A stretch of DNA of 64,000 nt, from NCBI RefSeq assembly GCF_002250655.1, contig NZ_NOZR01000003.1:268513-332512 (forward strand), read 5' to 3'. This DNA comes from Mycolicibacterium sphagni (GTDB lineage Bacteria; Actinomycetota; Actinomycetes; Mycobacteriales; Mycobacteriaceae). Shown here piece after piece: positions 16,181 through 25,352 of this stretch. The position numbers and the translations under genes are program-made. The notes below the pieces were generated by a model. That model was not told the DNA's origin and searched no databases. It was given only the letters and a program-made list of their open reading frames with translations. Numbering within the stretch: position 1 is the stretch's first letter; each line of letters starts with the position of its first letter.

Positions 16181-17632
16181 CTACGGGCGAGGGCGGTCGA
16201 GCCCATAGTCCGCGGCGGCGATCCGGCGGGTGCGCCGCCGGTAGGTGCTCGTCAACCACGGCCAGTTGTGGGTGTCGCGACCCGACCGGTCGTGATACCA
16301 CGTGCGGCAACCGACCCAGACTGAGGTGCGCTGCCGATGTTCGAGATCGCGCAGGAATCGTTGGAAGGCGGACTCGCTGATCTCGATGATGTCGCCGGGG
16401 TGGCGCCGCAAGTGGTCGGCCGCGTCCACGATGTGGGCCACCTGGGATTCGAGCATGTGGATGATCGATCCCGAACCGAGATTGGTGTTTGGTCCGTACA
16501 TCAGGAACATGTTCGGGAAGTCGGGGACCGACAGGCCCAGGTATGCGCCCGCCCGCTCTGCCCAGCTGTCGGCCAGGGTGGTCCCGGACCGGCCGCGGAT
16601 CGTTACGGTGGATATGAACGGAGTAGTGCGGAATCCGGTCGCGAAGACGATGACATCGACGGGATGACATGCGGCAGCCGTTCTTATACCGGTCGTCTCC
16701 ACCGCCTCGATCGGATCGGTGACGAGCGTGACGTTCGGCCGACTCAGCGCTGCGTAGTAGTCGTTGGAGATCAGGATGCGTTTGCAGCCGATGCCGAATT
16801 GCGGTCGCAACCGCTGGCGCAAGTCCGGGTCGGCGACCTCATGCTGAAGGATCCGCGCGTGATAGAGCTCGAGCGCCTTCAACGCCGACGGCCAGCGGTC
16901 GTAGGCGAGTGTGATCAGCTCGAGGTAGAGCCAGATCGACTGTCGGGCGATTGCGCGCAGAAGTGGCATCAGGCGGTAGAGCCGATGCAGCCGTGGGGAA
17001 TACGGCCCGTCGGGTTTCTTCAGCACATAAGGTGCGGACCGCTGGTGGACGGTCAGATGCTCCGCTGTGAGCGCGATCTCCGGGATCACCTGGATCGCAC
17101 TGGCCCCTGTCCCGACGACGGCCACGTGTTTGCCGGCCAAGTCGATGTCGTGCCGCCACCGGGCGGTGTGGAAGCTGGCCCCGCGGAATGTCGGGAGGCC
17201 GGCGAGCTGCGGCACGGCTGGTTCACTGAGTTGGCCTACGGCGCAGACGAAGACGTCAGCGTACGTTGTGCGTCCGTCGGACAATTCGATGGACCACTCA
17301 CCGCACGACCAGGTGGCACTGCGGACCTCGATGCCGGTGTGGATCAGCTCGGCGATGCCGCCATCGTTCACGCATCGCCGCAGATATGCCTGTATCTCGG
17401 GGCCCGGGGCGAATCGGCGCGACCAGTCGACATCTTGACTGAAGGAGTAGCTGTAGACGTGTGACGGTGCGTCGCAGGCGACACCGGGGTATGTGTTGGC
17501 CAGCCAGGTACCGCCGACATCGGCCGCCCTTTCGTAGACGACGATGTCGCGATGGCCCGCGGCGCGTAGCTTCAGCGCGGCGGCGATACCCGAGAAGCCC
17601 GCGCCGACGATCGCGATTCGGACATTTTTCAT
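16181..17632 (-). CDS. Baeyer-Villiger-like flavin monooxygenase
   Basis: This 483-residue flavoprotein has an FAD loop GAGFSGIAAALKL, the motif GGTWLANTYPGVACD, and the fingerprint FRGASFHTARW (F-x-G-x3-H-x3-W) at about residue 165. An NADPH loop VGTGASAIQ and a late FATGF follow. These mark a type I Baeyer-Villiger-like monooxygenase, which turns a ketone into an ester or lactone. The residue after W is Arg instead of Pro or Asp. The start is the ATG overlapping the stop of the upstream ligase gene. The C-terminus is arginine-rich. Confidence 0.82.
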   Translation of the reverse strand: MKNVRIAIVGAGFSGIAAALKLRAAGHRDIVVYERAADVGGTWLANTYPGVACDAPSHVYSYSFSQDVDWSRRFAPGPEIQAYLRRCVNDGGIAELIHTGIEVRSATWSCGEWSIELSDGRTTYADVFVCAVGQLSEPAVPQLAGLPTFRGASFHTARWRHDIDLAGKHVAVVGTGASAIQVIPEIALTAEHLTVHQRSAPYVLKKPDGPYSPRLHRLYRLMPLLRAIARQSIWLYLELITLAYDRWPSALKALELYHARILQHEVADPDLRQRLRPQFGIGCKRILISNDYYAALSRPNVTLVTDPIEAVETTGIRTAAACHPVDVIVFATGFRTTPFISTVTIRGRSGTTLADSWAERAGAYLGLSVPDFPNMFLMYGPNTNLGSGSIIHMLESQVAHIVDAADHLRRHPGDIIEISESAFQRFLRDLEHRQRTSVWVGCRTWYHDRSGRDTHNWPWLTSTYRRRTRRIAAADYGLDRPRP

Positions 17633-19107
17633 CAGGCCTCCAAAAGTTTGCGCAGTCGGTGCACATCGACTTTGCCGGTGGCGCCGCGGGGAACGTCGTC
17701 GTCTGAGTCGAGAAGCAGCCACACCGTCGGCACTTTGAACGAGCTCAACGTCGCGCGGGCCGCGGCCCGCAGATCGTCGGTGGTGGCGCCCTCGCAGACC
17801 ACCGCCGCACCGACCCGGCCGGCCACGTCGGTCACGAACGCGGCCCGCACACCGTCGATCTCCCGCAGTGCGGCCTCCACCTCGCTGGGGTAGACGGTGG
17901 CGCCGCTGACCTTGAACATGTCGTCGGATCTGCCGTGGTAGAACAGGAACCCGTCGTCGTCGACGTGGCCGAGGTCGCCGGTCGGGTAGAAGCCGTCGGG
18001 AGTGAACAACTCCTCGCGGCTGCGCCGGCACATGCCGCGCAACGTGTGCGGCCCGCGGATCTGGATCATGCCGATGGTTCCCGCGGGCAGTGCGTCGCCG
18101 GTGTCGACGTCTACGATGCGAACCTCCATGCCGTCGAACGGCTTTCCGCAACTACCCCACGCCGAGCGCGGCATGTCGGTGTCGGCTCGGAAGCCGCAGT
18201 ACGGTCCGAAGGACTCCGTCATGCCGAACAGTTTCGCCCGCACGCCGGGGGCCCGGCGGTGCTCGGCGGGCAGCAGCGCGTCAAGGCTGCCTGGGTGCAG
18301 CGCGGACAGGTCGGCTCCCACGTCGGCGGCCCGGCGGCCCAGTGCTTCGGCCTGATCGGGCCAGCCGCGGAAGAGGGTGACTTTCTCCCGCTCCAATAGC
18401 CGCAGGGTGGCTTCGGGTTCGGGGATCTCCTCGGTTACCAGGGTCGCGCCGGCGAGCAGTGCCGACAGGATTCCGCCGCCGAAGCCGCCGACCCAGAAGA
18501 ACGGCATCGGTAAGTAGAGCCGGCTGTCCGCGTCGATGCAGCGGGCGGTCAATCCGGATCGCACCGCACCGAGCGCACTTCCGTGCGAGTGGATCACCCC
18601 TTTCGGGGCTCCGCTGCTGCCAGAGGTGAACATGACGACCATCGGATCGGCGGGCACCACTGTCTCGGTGAGTTCGCCGAAGCCGGAAACACCAGTGCCC
18701 GAACGCAGCTCGTCGGAGCGCCAGACCTGACGTAATGCAGGCAGCGCCGGCAGGTCATCGAGATATCGGTGGCCGCGAAAGTCTTCCACAGCGATCAGGT
18801 ATTGCACGGCGGCGGTCTGCAGCTGGGCGATAAGCTCGCGGGTGGTCAGCAGCGTGCTCAGCGGAACCAGGACCGCGCCGACGCGTGTGATGGCCAGGGC
18901 CAGCTGCACCCATCGGACATTGTTGGGCATGATCAGCCCGATCCGGCTGCCCTTGCCGATCCCGGCATTGACCAGCGCGGTGGCGAGAGTGCCTGTCACG
19001 GTGTCGAGTTCGGTGTAGCTCATGCTCGTCATCGGGTCGACGACGAAGGGCTTGTCACGGAACCGGGCAGCCTGCGCCCGGACCAGCCCGTCAACGGTGT
19101 CAGTCAT
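17632..19107 (-). CDS. Acyl-CoA ligase (AMP-binding)
   Basis: This 491-residue ANL-superfamily enzyme activates a carboxylic acid as acyl-AMP and then acyl-CoA. The P-loop FTSGSSGAPKGVIHSHG is at residues about 163-179, a GMTESFG motif at about residue 291, TGDLGHVDDDG at about residue 375, and the C-terminal catalytic Lys is in GATGKVD. It belongs to a run of three adjacent ligases and shares the PFFWVGG segment with the next one, so those two are probably paralogues. Its start overlaps the upstream ligase by eight bases. Confidence 0.85.
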   Translation of the reverse strand: MTDTVDGLVRAQAARFRDKPFVVDPMTSMSYTELDTVTGTLATALVNAGIGKGSRIGLIMPNNVRWVQLALAITRVGAVLVPLSTLLTTRELIAQLQTAAVQYLIAVEDFRGHRYLDDLPALPALRQVWRSDELRSGTGVSGFGELTETVVPADPMVVMFTSGSSGAPKGVIHSHGSALGAVRSGLTARCIDADSRLYLPMPFFWVGGFGGGILSALLAGATLVTEEIPEPEATLRLLEREKVTLFRGWPDQAEALGRRAADVGADLSALHPGSLDALLPAEHRRAPGVRAKLFGMTESFGPYCGFRADTDMPRSAWGSCGKPFDGMEVRIVDVDTGDALPAGTIGMIQIRGPHTLRGMCRRSREELFTPDGFYPTGDLGHVDDDGFLFYHGRSDDMFKVSGATVYPSEVEAALREIDGVRAAFVTDVAGRVGAAVVCEGATTDDLRAAARATLSSFKVPTVWLLLDSDDDVPRGATGKVDVHRLRKLLEA

Positions 19108-20605
19108 CGAAGACCGCCGCGAGCCGGGGCAGGTCGAGCTTGCCGCTGGAGGTCAGCGGCAGCGCATCGGGTGACAGAGTGGCGAAGCGCTTCGGGATCT
19201 TGTACGACGACAGCTCGGCCTTGAGCTTGGCCCGCAGGGCCGATTCGTCGAACACCCCGCCGGCCGGGACGATAACCACGGCGGCGACGACCTGTCCGCG
19301 CCCGGGGTCGGGCAGGGGCAGCACGTGGGCGACCAGACCACCCGTGGCTTTGGTGATCGCCTTCTCCACCTCGCCCGGAAAGACATTGGCGCCCGCGGTC
19401 TTGATCATGGAGCCGTGCCGGCCGACGAAGTAGAAGAAACCGTCGGCATCGGTTCGGAAAAGGTCGCCGGTGTGGAACCAGCCGTCGGCGTCGAAGCAGT
19501 CCTCACGGCTGCGTTTGTAATAGTGCTGCATGAGGTAGCGGCCCCGGATGCACAACTCACCGACCTCCCCGACGCCGACCGGGGTCCCGGTGTCGGGATC
19601 GACGACGCGCGTATCGAATCCGGGCGCGGGTGTGCCGAACGATCCGCGCCGCTGCTCGGGCTGATCGGTGTCGTCGCCGCTGAGCAACACGACGCTGCCG
19701 GCCTCTGTAATGCCCAGCATGTTGTGGCGCAGTTCGGGATCGCGTGGGCGAACGTCGGGCGCCATGATCGGGTAGAGGTTGCCGCGCCGCATCGATGACA
19801 GATCCCGGCCCGCGAAGCTGTCATGGCGCGCCAGATGCGCGATGCCGGCGGCGAATCCGTTTGTCACCGTCGGCCGCAGCTCCTCGAGCAGGTCGAGGAC
19901 CGCCCCGGGGTCGGTGGCGTTGGAGCACACCAGCGTCGAGCCCGCGACCATCGTCGCCAGCAGGCCGAACGCCAGACCGCCGATCCAGAAGAACGGCGAG
20001 TTGCAGAACAACCTGTCCTGCTCGGTGAGGCCGCGAATCTCGTTGAGGTTGCGCTGATGACCCAGCAGCGCCTCGTGGGTATGCACCACACCCTTCGCCG
20101 GTCCGGTTGAACCCGATGTGTAGACGATCGCCAACAAGTCGCAGCCGTCGACGTCGCCGTCAGGGGAATCCAACTCGGCAGGCGCAGGATCCCCGATGCG
20201 GGTCTCGAACACGATGTGGCGCAGCCACGGTGCCGACATCGCGGTCAGGCGTGCCCGGTAGTCGTGGCCACGGAAGGAGGGTGTGGCCAGCAGGATCTCG
20301 GTGTCGCTATGGACGAGTTGGTGGCGAAGCTCGGGTTCTGTCGAGAAGGTGGAGAACGGCACCACGACTGCACCGATGCGGGCCGCGGCCAGCATTGCGA
20401 CGACGAAACCGGCGCCGTTGGGGTACAGCAGCCCGATGTGCGTGCCCTTGCCGGCCCCCAGTGCGATCAGACTCCGTGCCAACTCGGCCGACCGCAGCTC
20501 GGCGTCGCCGTAGGTGAGCCGCTCAGCGTCGCACACCAGCAACGGATGGTCGCCACGCGCGCCAGCCTGCTCTTGCAGCAACCGCCCGACGGTGTCGGTG
20601 CTCAC
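19100..20605 (-). CDS. Acyl-CoA ligase (AMP-binding)
   Basis: This 501-residue acyl-CoA ligase has the P-loop YTSGSTGPAKGVVHTHE at about residue 173, PFFWIGG, GITEAGS, a TGDLFRTDADG core and SSGKLDL with the catalytic Lys. The start is a GTG (GTGAGCACC) overlapping the stop of the upstream ligase gene; the longer open frame is a shadow of that gene. It resembles the 17632-19107 ligase in several segments, so the pair may act on related acids. The substrate is unknown. Confidence 0.85.
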   Translation of the reverse strand: MSTDTVGRLLQEQAGARGDHPLLVCDAERLTYGDAELRSAELARSLIALGAGKGTHIGLLYPNGAGFVVAMLAAARIGAVVVPFSTFSTEPELRHQLVHSDTEILLATPSFRGHDYRARLTAMSAPWLRHIVFETRIGDPAPAELDSPDGDVDGCDLLAIVYTSGSTGPAKGVVHTHEALLGHQRNLNEIRGLTEQDRLFCNSPFFWIGGLAFGLLATMVAGSTLVCSNATDPGAVLDLLEELRPTVTNGFAAGIAHLARHDSFAGRDLSSMRRGNLYPIMAPDVRPRDPELRHNMLGITEAGSVVLLSGDDTDQPEQRRGSFGTPAPGFDTRVVDPDTGTPVGVGEVGELCIRGRYLMQHYYKRSREDCFDADGWFHTGDLFRTDADGFFYFVGRHGSMIKTAGANVFPGEVEKAITKATGGLVAHVLPLPDPGRGQVVAAVVIVPAGGVFDESALRAKLKAELSSYKIPKRFATLSPDALPLTSSGKLDLPRLAAVFDD

Positions 20606-22053
20606 GGCCCGGTGAAGTGTGCCCGGACCGCGGTCAGATCGGCCTTCCCCGACGGTGTCCGGGGAATGACTTCGACGACCGCGATCTCCGACGGAATCTC
20701 GTAGGGCGCCAGCCGGGTTCGCAGATACTCGGTGAGGTCGGCGGTGCTGACCGGGCCGGTGCTGCGCAACTCGACCATCGCAACGGGGGTGTCGCCCAGT
20801 CGTTCGTCGGGCCGGCCCACCACCGCGGCACCCAGCACCGCGGGGTGACTCTCCAACGCCGCCCGCACGTCGTCGGGCAGCACTTTGAAGCCGCCGCGGA
20901 TGATGGCCTGGTCGGCCCGCCCCAGGATCCAGAGGAATCCATCGGCGTCGATGCGCGCCAGGTCGGTGGTACGTACCCACGGGGCGCCAGTCCCGAGCTG
21001 ACCTGGCTTGACCTCCAGCAGGCCGGCCTCGCCGGGCTCCATGGGGGTACCGTCCTCCGACACCACCCGCAGCTGGGCGCCCAGGCTGGCCCGGCCGACG
21101 CTGCCCCGCTTGGATTTCCAGTATGTCCGGTGGTCGGCCAGCGTCCAACCGGCCACACCGCCTCCGAATTCCGTTGCTGCGTAGGACGTCAGGACGGGGA
21201 TGCCGAACTTGTCGGTGAACGCGTCGGCATCCTCGGCCGACAGCGGAGCCGTTCCCGAGGTGACGGCCCGCACTCCGGCCAGGTCGTCGGGACCGAGATC
21301 GGAATGCAATACCATCCGCAGCGCTGCGGGCACCAGCGACACCGCTTTGGGACGGTGCTGGCGCACCGCCTGCGCCCATGACGCCAGCTCGAAGCGGGGC
21401 AGTAGTACGAACGGCCTTGCCTCGCAAACGCATTGCAGCACCCGGTACACGCCGCCGATATGCACCAGCGGCGCATTGACGATCGTGGCGCTGGTTGACA
21501 CTGCTGATGGCGCTGCGGCGGTGGTGAAGTCGGTGCCGATGACCGACACCGCAAGCATGTCGTAGGTGAGGTCGACCCGTTTGGGGGGCCCGGTAGTCCC
21601 ACTGGTCAGCATTCGCACGGCCACGGATGCCGGGCCTGGGTTGCTGGCCGCCCCGGGGCGAATCTGCGCAGCGCTGTCGACATCGCCGATGGTCACCACG
21701 GTGGTGGTATCGGCCGGCTGTGCCAGCAGGGTGATGTCGTCGGCGGTTCCGACGATGACCGGCAATGTGAGTTCGGCGAGGTCGGCCCGGATGCGCTCGT
21801 CGCCCCGCGACGGGTTGACCACCACCACGCATCCGCCGGCCGATAACACTGCCAGCACCGACGCCACGTGTGCGGGCGTATTGCGCAACAGGATTCCGAC
21901 CTGTGCGCCCGGCTGCACCGCGGCCGCGATCTGCCGGGTCAGCCCGGCGAGCTGGCGCCAGGTACGCCAATGCCCGTCGTACTCGATGGCGTTGGCGTCG
22001 GGGTCCAGTCCAACGACCTGGCCGATCCGCCGGCTCAGCGGGTGCTCAGACAC
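20602..22053 (-). CDS. AMP-binding acyl-CoA ligase-like protein
   Basis: This 483-residue ANL-superfamily protein is more divergent than the next two ligases. The P-loop reads LTSGTTGPPKRVDLTYD: the usual Gly after PK is Arg. SYAATEFGG stands where the adenine-binding motif lies, a TTDLARIDADG core follows, and the catalytic Lys sits in TPSGKADL. It may still adenylate an acid, or use a different one. It starts with GTG. The crotonase-type gene next upstream ends immediately before this start. Confidence 0.8.
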   Translation of the reverse strand: MSEHPLSRRIGQVVGLDPDANAIEYDGHWRTWRQLAGLTRQIAAAVQPGAQVGILLRNTPAHVASVLAVLSAGGCVVVVNPSRGDERIRADLAELTLPVIVGTADDITLLAQPADTTTVVTIGDVDSAAQIRPGAASNPGPASVAVRMLTSGTTGPPKRVDLTYDMLAVSVIGTDFTTAAAPSAVSTSATIVNAPLVHIGGVYRVLQCVCEARPFVLLPRFELASWAQAVRQHRPKAVSLVPAALRMVLHSDLGPDDLAGVRAVTSGTAPLSAEDADAFTDKFGIPVLTSYAATEFGGGVAGWTLADHRTYWKSKRGSVGRASLGAQLRVVSEDGTPMEPGEAGLLEVKPGQLGTGAPWVRTTDLARIDADGFLWILGRADQAIIRGGFKVLPDDVRAALESHPAVLGAAVVGRPDERLGDTPVAMVELRSTGPVSTADLTEYLRTRLAPYEIPSEIAVVEVIPRTPSGKADLTAVRAHFTGP

Positions 22054-22845
22054 CTACCGCACCCTTGGGACGGTCCGGATTCCGGTCTGTTCCTGTGCGG
22101 CCAGCTCGGCCTGTCCCAGGGGATTACCCAGCCGGGTGTAGATCAGGTTCTGCTCCATCGCCGCGCGATACGGCTTGTCCAGCGATTCCCAGATCGCCTT
22201 GACCGTGCCCTGGGTGGCTGCCGGCGGCTTGGCGGCGATCGTCGCCGCGATGTCGTGCGCCCGGCTCCACAGATCGTCGGGTGCAACGACCTCGGACACC
22301 AGACCGATACGCAGTGCGGTATCGGCGCTGACTCGTTCGTCATTGCCCATCAACGCGATTCGCAACGACTCGCCCAAGCCGACCTTGCGCATCAGTCCGA
22401 TCGGTTCCAGTGCACAGACCAGGCCTGCGCTGACATGGGAGTCGAAGAACGTCGCCTCGTCCGAGCAGATCACCACGTCGGCCTCGTTGATGAAGTAGAA
22501 CGCGCCCGCGGTGCACATTCCGTGGACAGCGCAAATAACAGGCTTCCACATCTTCTGCCATTTCGGGCTGAGCAGTTCGCCCGGATCCTCGTGGTTCCAC
22601 ACGTTCTGCGGCTGGCCGTAGGGAGTCTTGATGTCCAGCCCGGCGCTGAAGGCGCGGTCCCCGGCGGCACGCAGCACCACCGCGTTGATGGCGTTGTCGT
22701 TCTTCACGATTCGCCACGCGGCCGCCATCTCCTCACACATCGTGCGGTTGAAGGAGTTGAGCTTGTCGGGGCGGTTCAACGTGATGGTGGCGACGTGGTC
22801 AGTCCGGTCGAAGTCGAGCAGGATGGTCTCGAACGCGGCGGTCAT
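22054..22845 (-). CDS. Enoyl-CoA hydratase/isomerase family protein
   Basis: This 263-residue crotonase-fold protein has ITLNRPDKLNSFN at the N-terminus, the first oxyanion segment AFSAGLDIK, and the second, GMCTAGAFYFINEADV. After this it has FFDSHVSAGLV where canonical hydratases have the FGxPE..G region. Its neighbour at 22842-23654 shares the FFDxHVSxGLV pattern, so the two are related and may form a heteromer or act on stereoisomers. The ATG at 22845 overlaps the upstream stop (ATGA); in-frame ATGs at 22851 and 22857 are alternatives. Confidence 0.8.
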   Translation of the reverse strand: MTAAFETILLDFDRTDHVATITLNRPDKLNSFNRTMCEEMAAAWRIVKNDNAINAVVLRAAGDRAFSAGLDIKTPYGQPQNVWNHEDPGELLSPKWQKMWKPVICAVHGMCTAGAFYFINEADVVICSDEATFFDSHVSAGLVCALEPIGLMRKVGLGESLRIALMGNDERVSADTALRIGLVSEVVAPDDLWSRAHDIAATIAAKPPAATQGTVKAIWESLDKPYRAAMEQNLIYTRLGNPLGQAELAAQEQTGIRTVPRVR

Positions 22846-23654
22846 CGGCATTGCCATTCCGGAGAACGCTTCTCGACGAAGGCCTTCGGTCCTTCCAGCG
22901 AGTCGGCGGTGTGCAGGTTGCGCTCCCGGAACGCCTCGGCCAGCATCTCCGCCTCGTGCATGGGGATCTCGCGGCCCTTGAGAATCGCCAGCCGGGTGCC
23001 GCGAACCGCCAATGGCGCGTTGCGATTCACGGTGTCGGCGATCTCCCGGGCTCGTTCGAGAAGGCGGTCGTGTTCGACGATCTCGGTGATAAGCCCCAGG
23101 TCGTAGGCACGTTGGGCGTCCATCCGTTCGTGCTTACCCATGATCGCCATCCGCAGCGCCACCGTGCGTGGCAGCACACGAGCCAGCCGGACCATCTCCC
23201 GGCCCGCGACCAGACCGATCGATACGTGCGGGTCGAAGAACGTCGCCTTTTCGGAGGCGATCACGATATCGCCGGTGGTCACCCAGTCCAGGCCTGCCCC
23301 ACAACAGATTCCGTTGATCGCTGCGATCACCGGCTTGGCCATCCGCCGGAACGGGGGAGTGCCCTCCTGCGGTGCCTCCCATTGTTCGTAGGTGGATAGG
23401 AAAGGCCGTTCGTTGATCACCTTGCCGTCTTCGGGGATCTCTTTGACGTCGGCTCCGGTGCAGAACGCCCGCCCGGTGCCGGTGACGATCAGCAGCCAGA
23501 CGTTGCCGTCGTTCTCCGCCTCGTCATAGGCCGCACGCAATTCGGTGACCATATGCGGACTGAGCGCGTTGAGCGCTTCCGGGCGGTTCAACGTGATCGT
23601 GGCCGTGTGGCCGTCGACCTCGTAGCCGATGGTGTCGTACGCAATTGCTGGCAT
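22842..23654 (-). CDS. Enoyl-CoA hydratase/isomerase family protein
   Basis: This 270-residue crotonase-fold protein has ITLNRPEALNALS, the oxyanion segments AFCTGADVKE and GICCGAGLDWV, and FFDPHVSIGLVAG in place of the typical FGxPE region. An insertion after the first oxyanion loop (residues about 85-105) resembles that in its paralogue downstream. No clear pair of catalytic Glu residues is visible at the standard positions, so hydratase activity is not assured; isomerase, hydrolase or C-C cleavage are possible in this fold. The start is the ATG at 23654 after AGAGAAG. Confidence 0.8.
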   Translation of the reverse strand: MPAIAYDTIGYEVDGHTATITLNRPEALNALSPHMVTELRAAYDEAENDGNVWLLIVTGTGRAFCTGADVKEIPEDGKVINERPFLSTYEQWEAPQEGTPPFRRMAKPVIAAINGICCGAGLDWVTTGDIVIASEKATFFDPHVSIGLVAGREMVRLARVLPRTVALRMAIMGKHERMDAQRAYDLGLITEIVEHDRLLERAREIADTVNRNAPLAVRGTRLAILKGREIPMHEAEMLAEAFRERNLHTADSLEGPKAFVEKRSPEWQCR

Positions 23655-23674
23655 CGTGAGCTTCTCTTTTCGTC

Positions 23675-24487
23675 TCATCGCCCGGTGAAGTCGGGCTTGC
23701 GCCGTTCCCGGAAGGCTGCCAGGCCCTCTTTGAAATCCGACGTCCGACAGGCCAGTTCGAGGTTGAACAGTTCCTGCGTCATGGCTTGGTTGAGAGTGGC
23801 GTGCTGACCGTAGTTGATCGCCTGCTTGGCTAGGCCGATAGCCACCGTGGGGCCGGATGCCAGCCGGTCCAGCAGGGCCGCTGACGTGCTGTCGAGATCG
23901 GCGTCGTCGACACTGCGGTGGATGAGACCCCACTGCGCCGCCGCGGTGCCGTTCACTTTCTCGCCGAGTAGCAGCATCTCCTTGGCACGGGCCATCCCGA
24001 CCAGTCGGGGCAGCAGCCACGTGGACCCGGAATCCGGGCTGAAGCCGCGGTCCAGGAACGGCTCCCAGAACACCGCATCGGGCGCGGCGACGGTGAAGTC
24101 GGCGGCCAGTGCCAGGTTGCATCCCATGCCGGCAGCCCACCCGCGCACGGTGCACACCACCGGCAGATGCAGGGTGTGTACCAGTTCGACCACGCGGTGT
24201 GCGGTGTGCGGGATGCGGCGGACCAGATCGCCGGTGCGGGGTCGCTGACCGCTGCTGCTGGAGCCGACCCAATCGACGCCCGCACAGAAGTCCGATCCGG
24301 CTCCGCTCAGATGGACCGCCCGCAGGCTGTCGTCGCTCGCGGCGGCGGTCAGCGTGTCGACGAGGGTGTCGATCATGCTGTGGCTGAGCGCATTACGCCG
24401 GCTGGTTCGGTCCAGCACGATATGTAGTACGGCGCCATCCCGTGATGTCGTCACGACACCATCAGCCGATTGGGCCTTGTCACCCAC
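23675..24487 (-). CDS. Enoyl-CoA hydratase/isomerase family protein
   Basis: This 270-residue crotonase-fold protein is of a PaaG/isomerase-like type. It has VLDRTSRRNALS, DFCAGVDWVG and GWAAGMGCNLALAADF as oxyanion segments, and then FLDRGFSPDSGSTWLLP, the pattern of 1,2-epoxyphenylacetyl-CoA isomerase-like enzymes. It is the first gene of a - strand operon of at least seven genes (three crotonases, three ligases, one monooxygenase). The operon starts next to two regulatory palindromes shared with the divergent GntR gene. The start codon is GTG at 24487. Confidence 0.82.
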   Translation of the reverse strand: MGDKAQSADGVVTTSRDGAVLHIVLDRTSRRNALSHSMIDTLVDTLTAAASDDSLRAVHLSGAGSDFCAGVDWVGSSSSGQRPRTGDLVRRIPHTAHRVVELVHTLHLPVVCTVRGWAAGMGCNLALAADFTVAAPDAVFWEPFLDRGFSPDSGSTWLLPRLVGMARAKEMLLLGEKVNGTAAAQWGLIHRSVDDADLDSTSAALLDRLASGPTVAIGLAKQAINYGQHATLNQAMTQELFNLELACRTSDFKEGLAAFRERRKPDFTGR

Positions 24488-24511
24488 CGAATAATCCGCC
24501 CTTCACGACTT

Positions 24512-24530
24512 TACGGATAGCCATACAGTA
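24512..24530. promoter_or_regulatory. Candidate regulon operator (divergent promoter)
   Basis: TACGGATA-GCC-ATACAGTA matches the window-wide palindrome TACTGTAA-N3-TTACAGTA at 12 of 16 arm positions. It lies 24 bases upstream of the - strand crotonase operon and just before the GntR palindrome at 24533, so both systems may act on this promoter region. Confidence 0.5.
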
Positions 24531-24532
24531 GT

Positions 24533-24552
24533 GCTATCTTGTACAAGATAGC
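24533..24552. promoter_or_regulatory. Perfect 20-bp palindrome, likely GntR/FadR autoregulatory site
   Basis: GCTATCTTGTACAAGATAGC reads the same on both strands. It ends 16 bases before the GTG of the GntR-type gene at 24569. Its centre TTGTACAA resembles the TNGTNNNACNA pattern bound by FadR-type regulators. It is the natural operator for the gene that follows it. Confidence 0.75.
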
Positions 24553-24568
24553 AAGGATAGGATGGACA

Positions 24569-25342
24569 GTGACTGCTGCTCCCCGGATTCGGTCGCCGCG
24601 GGTCGCCGAGATCGTGGCGGCCCGGTTGCGCGACGACATCCTGTCCGGCCGGTTGCGTGAAGGTGATGTCTTGCCGTCTCAGGAGAGCCTGTTCACCGAG
24701 TTCGGCGTCAGCCCGCCGGCGTTGCGCGAGGCGATCCACATCCTCGAGGTCGACGGTCTGGTCTCGGTGCGCCGCGGCAACATGGGCGGCGCGGTGGTAC
24801 ACCTGCCGTCCGCCGATCGCACCGCGCACATGATCAGCATGGTGCTGCAATCCCGGTCCTCTACCCCGGCCGACGTCAGTGGGGCGCTGATGCACCTGGA
24901 GCCGATCTGCGCCGGCATGTGCGCCGCACGCGAGGACCGCCTGACCGCGGTGGTGCCGTACCTGCAGGCCGAAATCGACCGGCAGGAAAAGCAATTCGCT
25001 GACACCTCGCAGTACGTTCCGAACGCGCGGCGTTTCCACGAGGCGCTGGTGTCACGGTGCGGGAACGAGCCGATGATCCTCTTGATCGGCTCGCTGGAGC
25101 TGATCTGGTCGGCACACGAGTCGTCGGTGTGGAGCGACGAGCAGGACCCGATGCGGCACACCACCATGCGGGCGGCGCTGCGTGACCACCACAAGATGCT
25201 CGGCGCCATCCGTGACGGCAATGCCGACCGTGCGGTGCGGCTGGCTCAGGACCACCTCGCCGCCGCCCGGCGCAACACGCTGGCGTTCGGCCGGGACAGA
25301 ACCATCGAGGCCAAGCTCATTTCGAATGCAGACCCCAGATGA
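24569..25342 (+). CDS. GntR/FadR family regulator (FCD)
   Basis: This 257-residue regulator has a winged helix-turn-helix at residues about 10-75 (SQESLFTEFGVSPPALREAI, then LVSVRRGNMGGAVV as the wing). A helical FCD domain follows, with metal-type histidines (RRFHEALVSRCG, LRDHHKMLG). It begins at the GTG at 24569, after AAGGATAGG; the longer frame would run through the palindrome at 24533-24552. It is probably autoregulated and should also control the divergent crotonase-ligase operon. An enoyl-CoA hydratase gene follows ten bases downstream. Confidence 0.87.
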   Translation: MTAAPRIRSPRVAEIVAARLRDDILSGRLREGDVLPSQESLFTEFGVSPPALREAIHILEVDGLVSVRRGNMGGAVVHLPSADRTAHMISMVLQSRSSTPADVSGALMHLEPICAGMCAAREDRLTAVVPYLQAEIDRQEKQFADTSQYVPNARRFHEALVSRCGNEPMILLIGSLELIWSAHESSVWSDEQDPMRHTTMRAALRDHHKMLGAIRDGNADRAVRLAQDHLAAARRNTLAFGRDRTIEAKLISNADPR

Positions 25343-25352
25343 GGAAGCAAAC

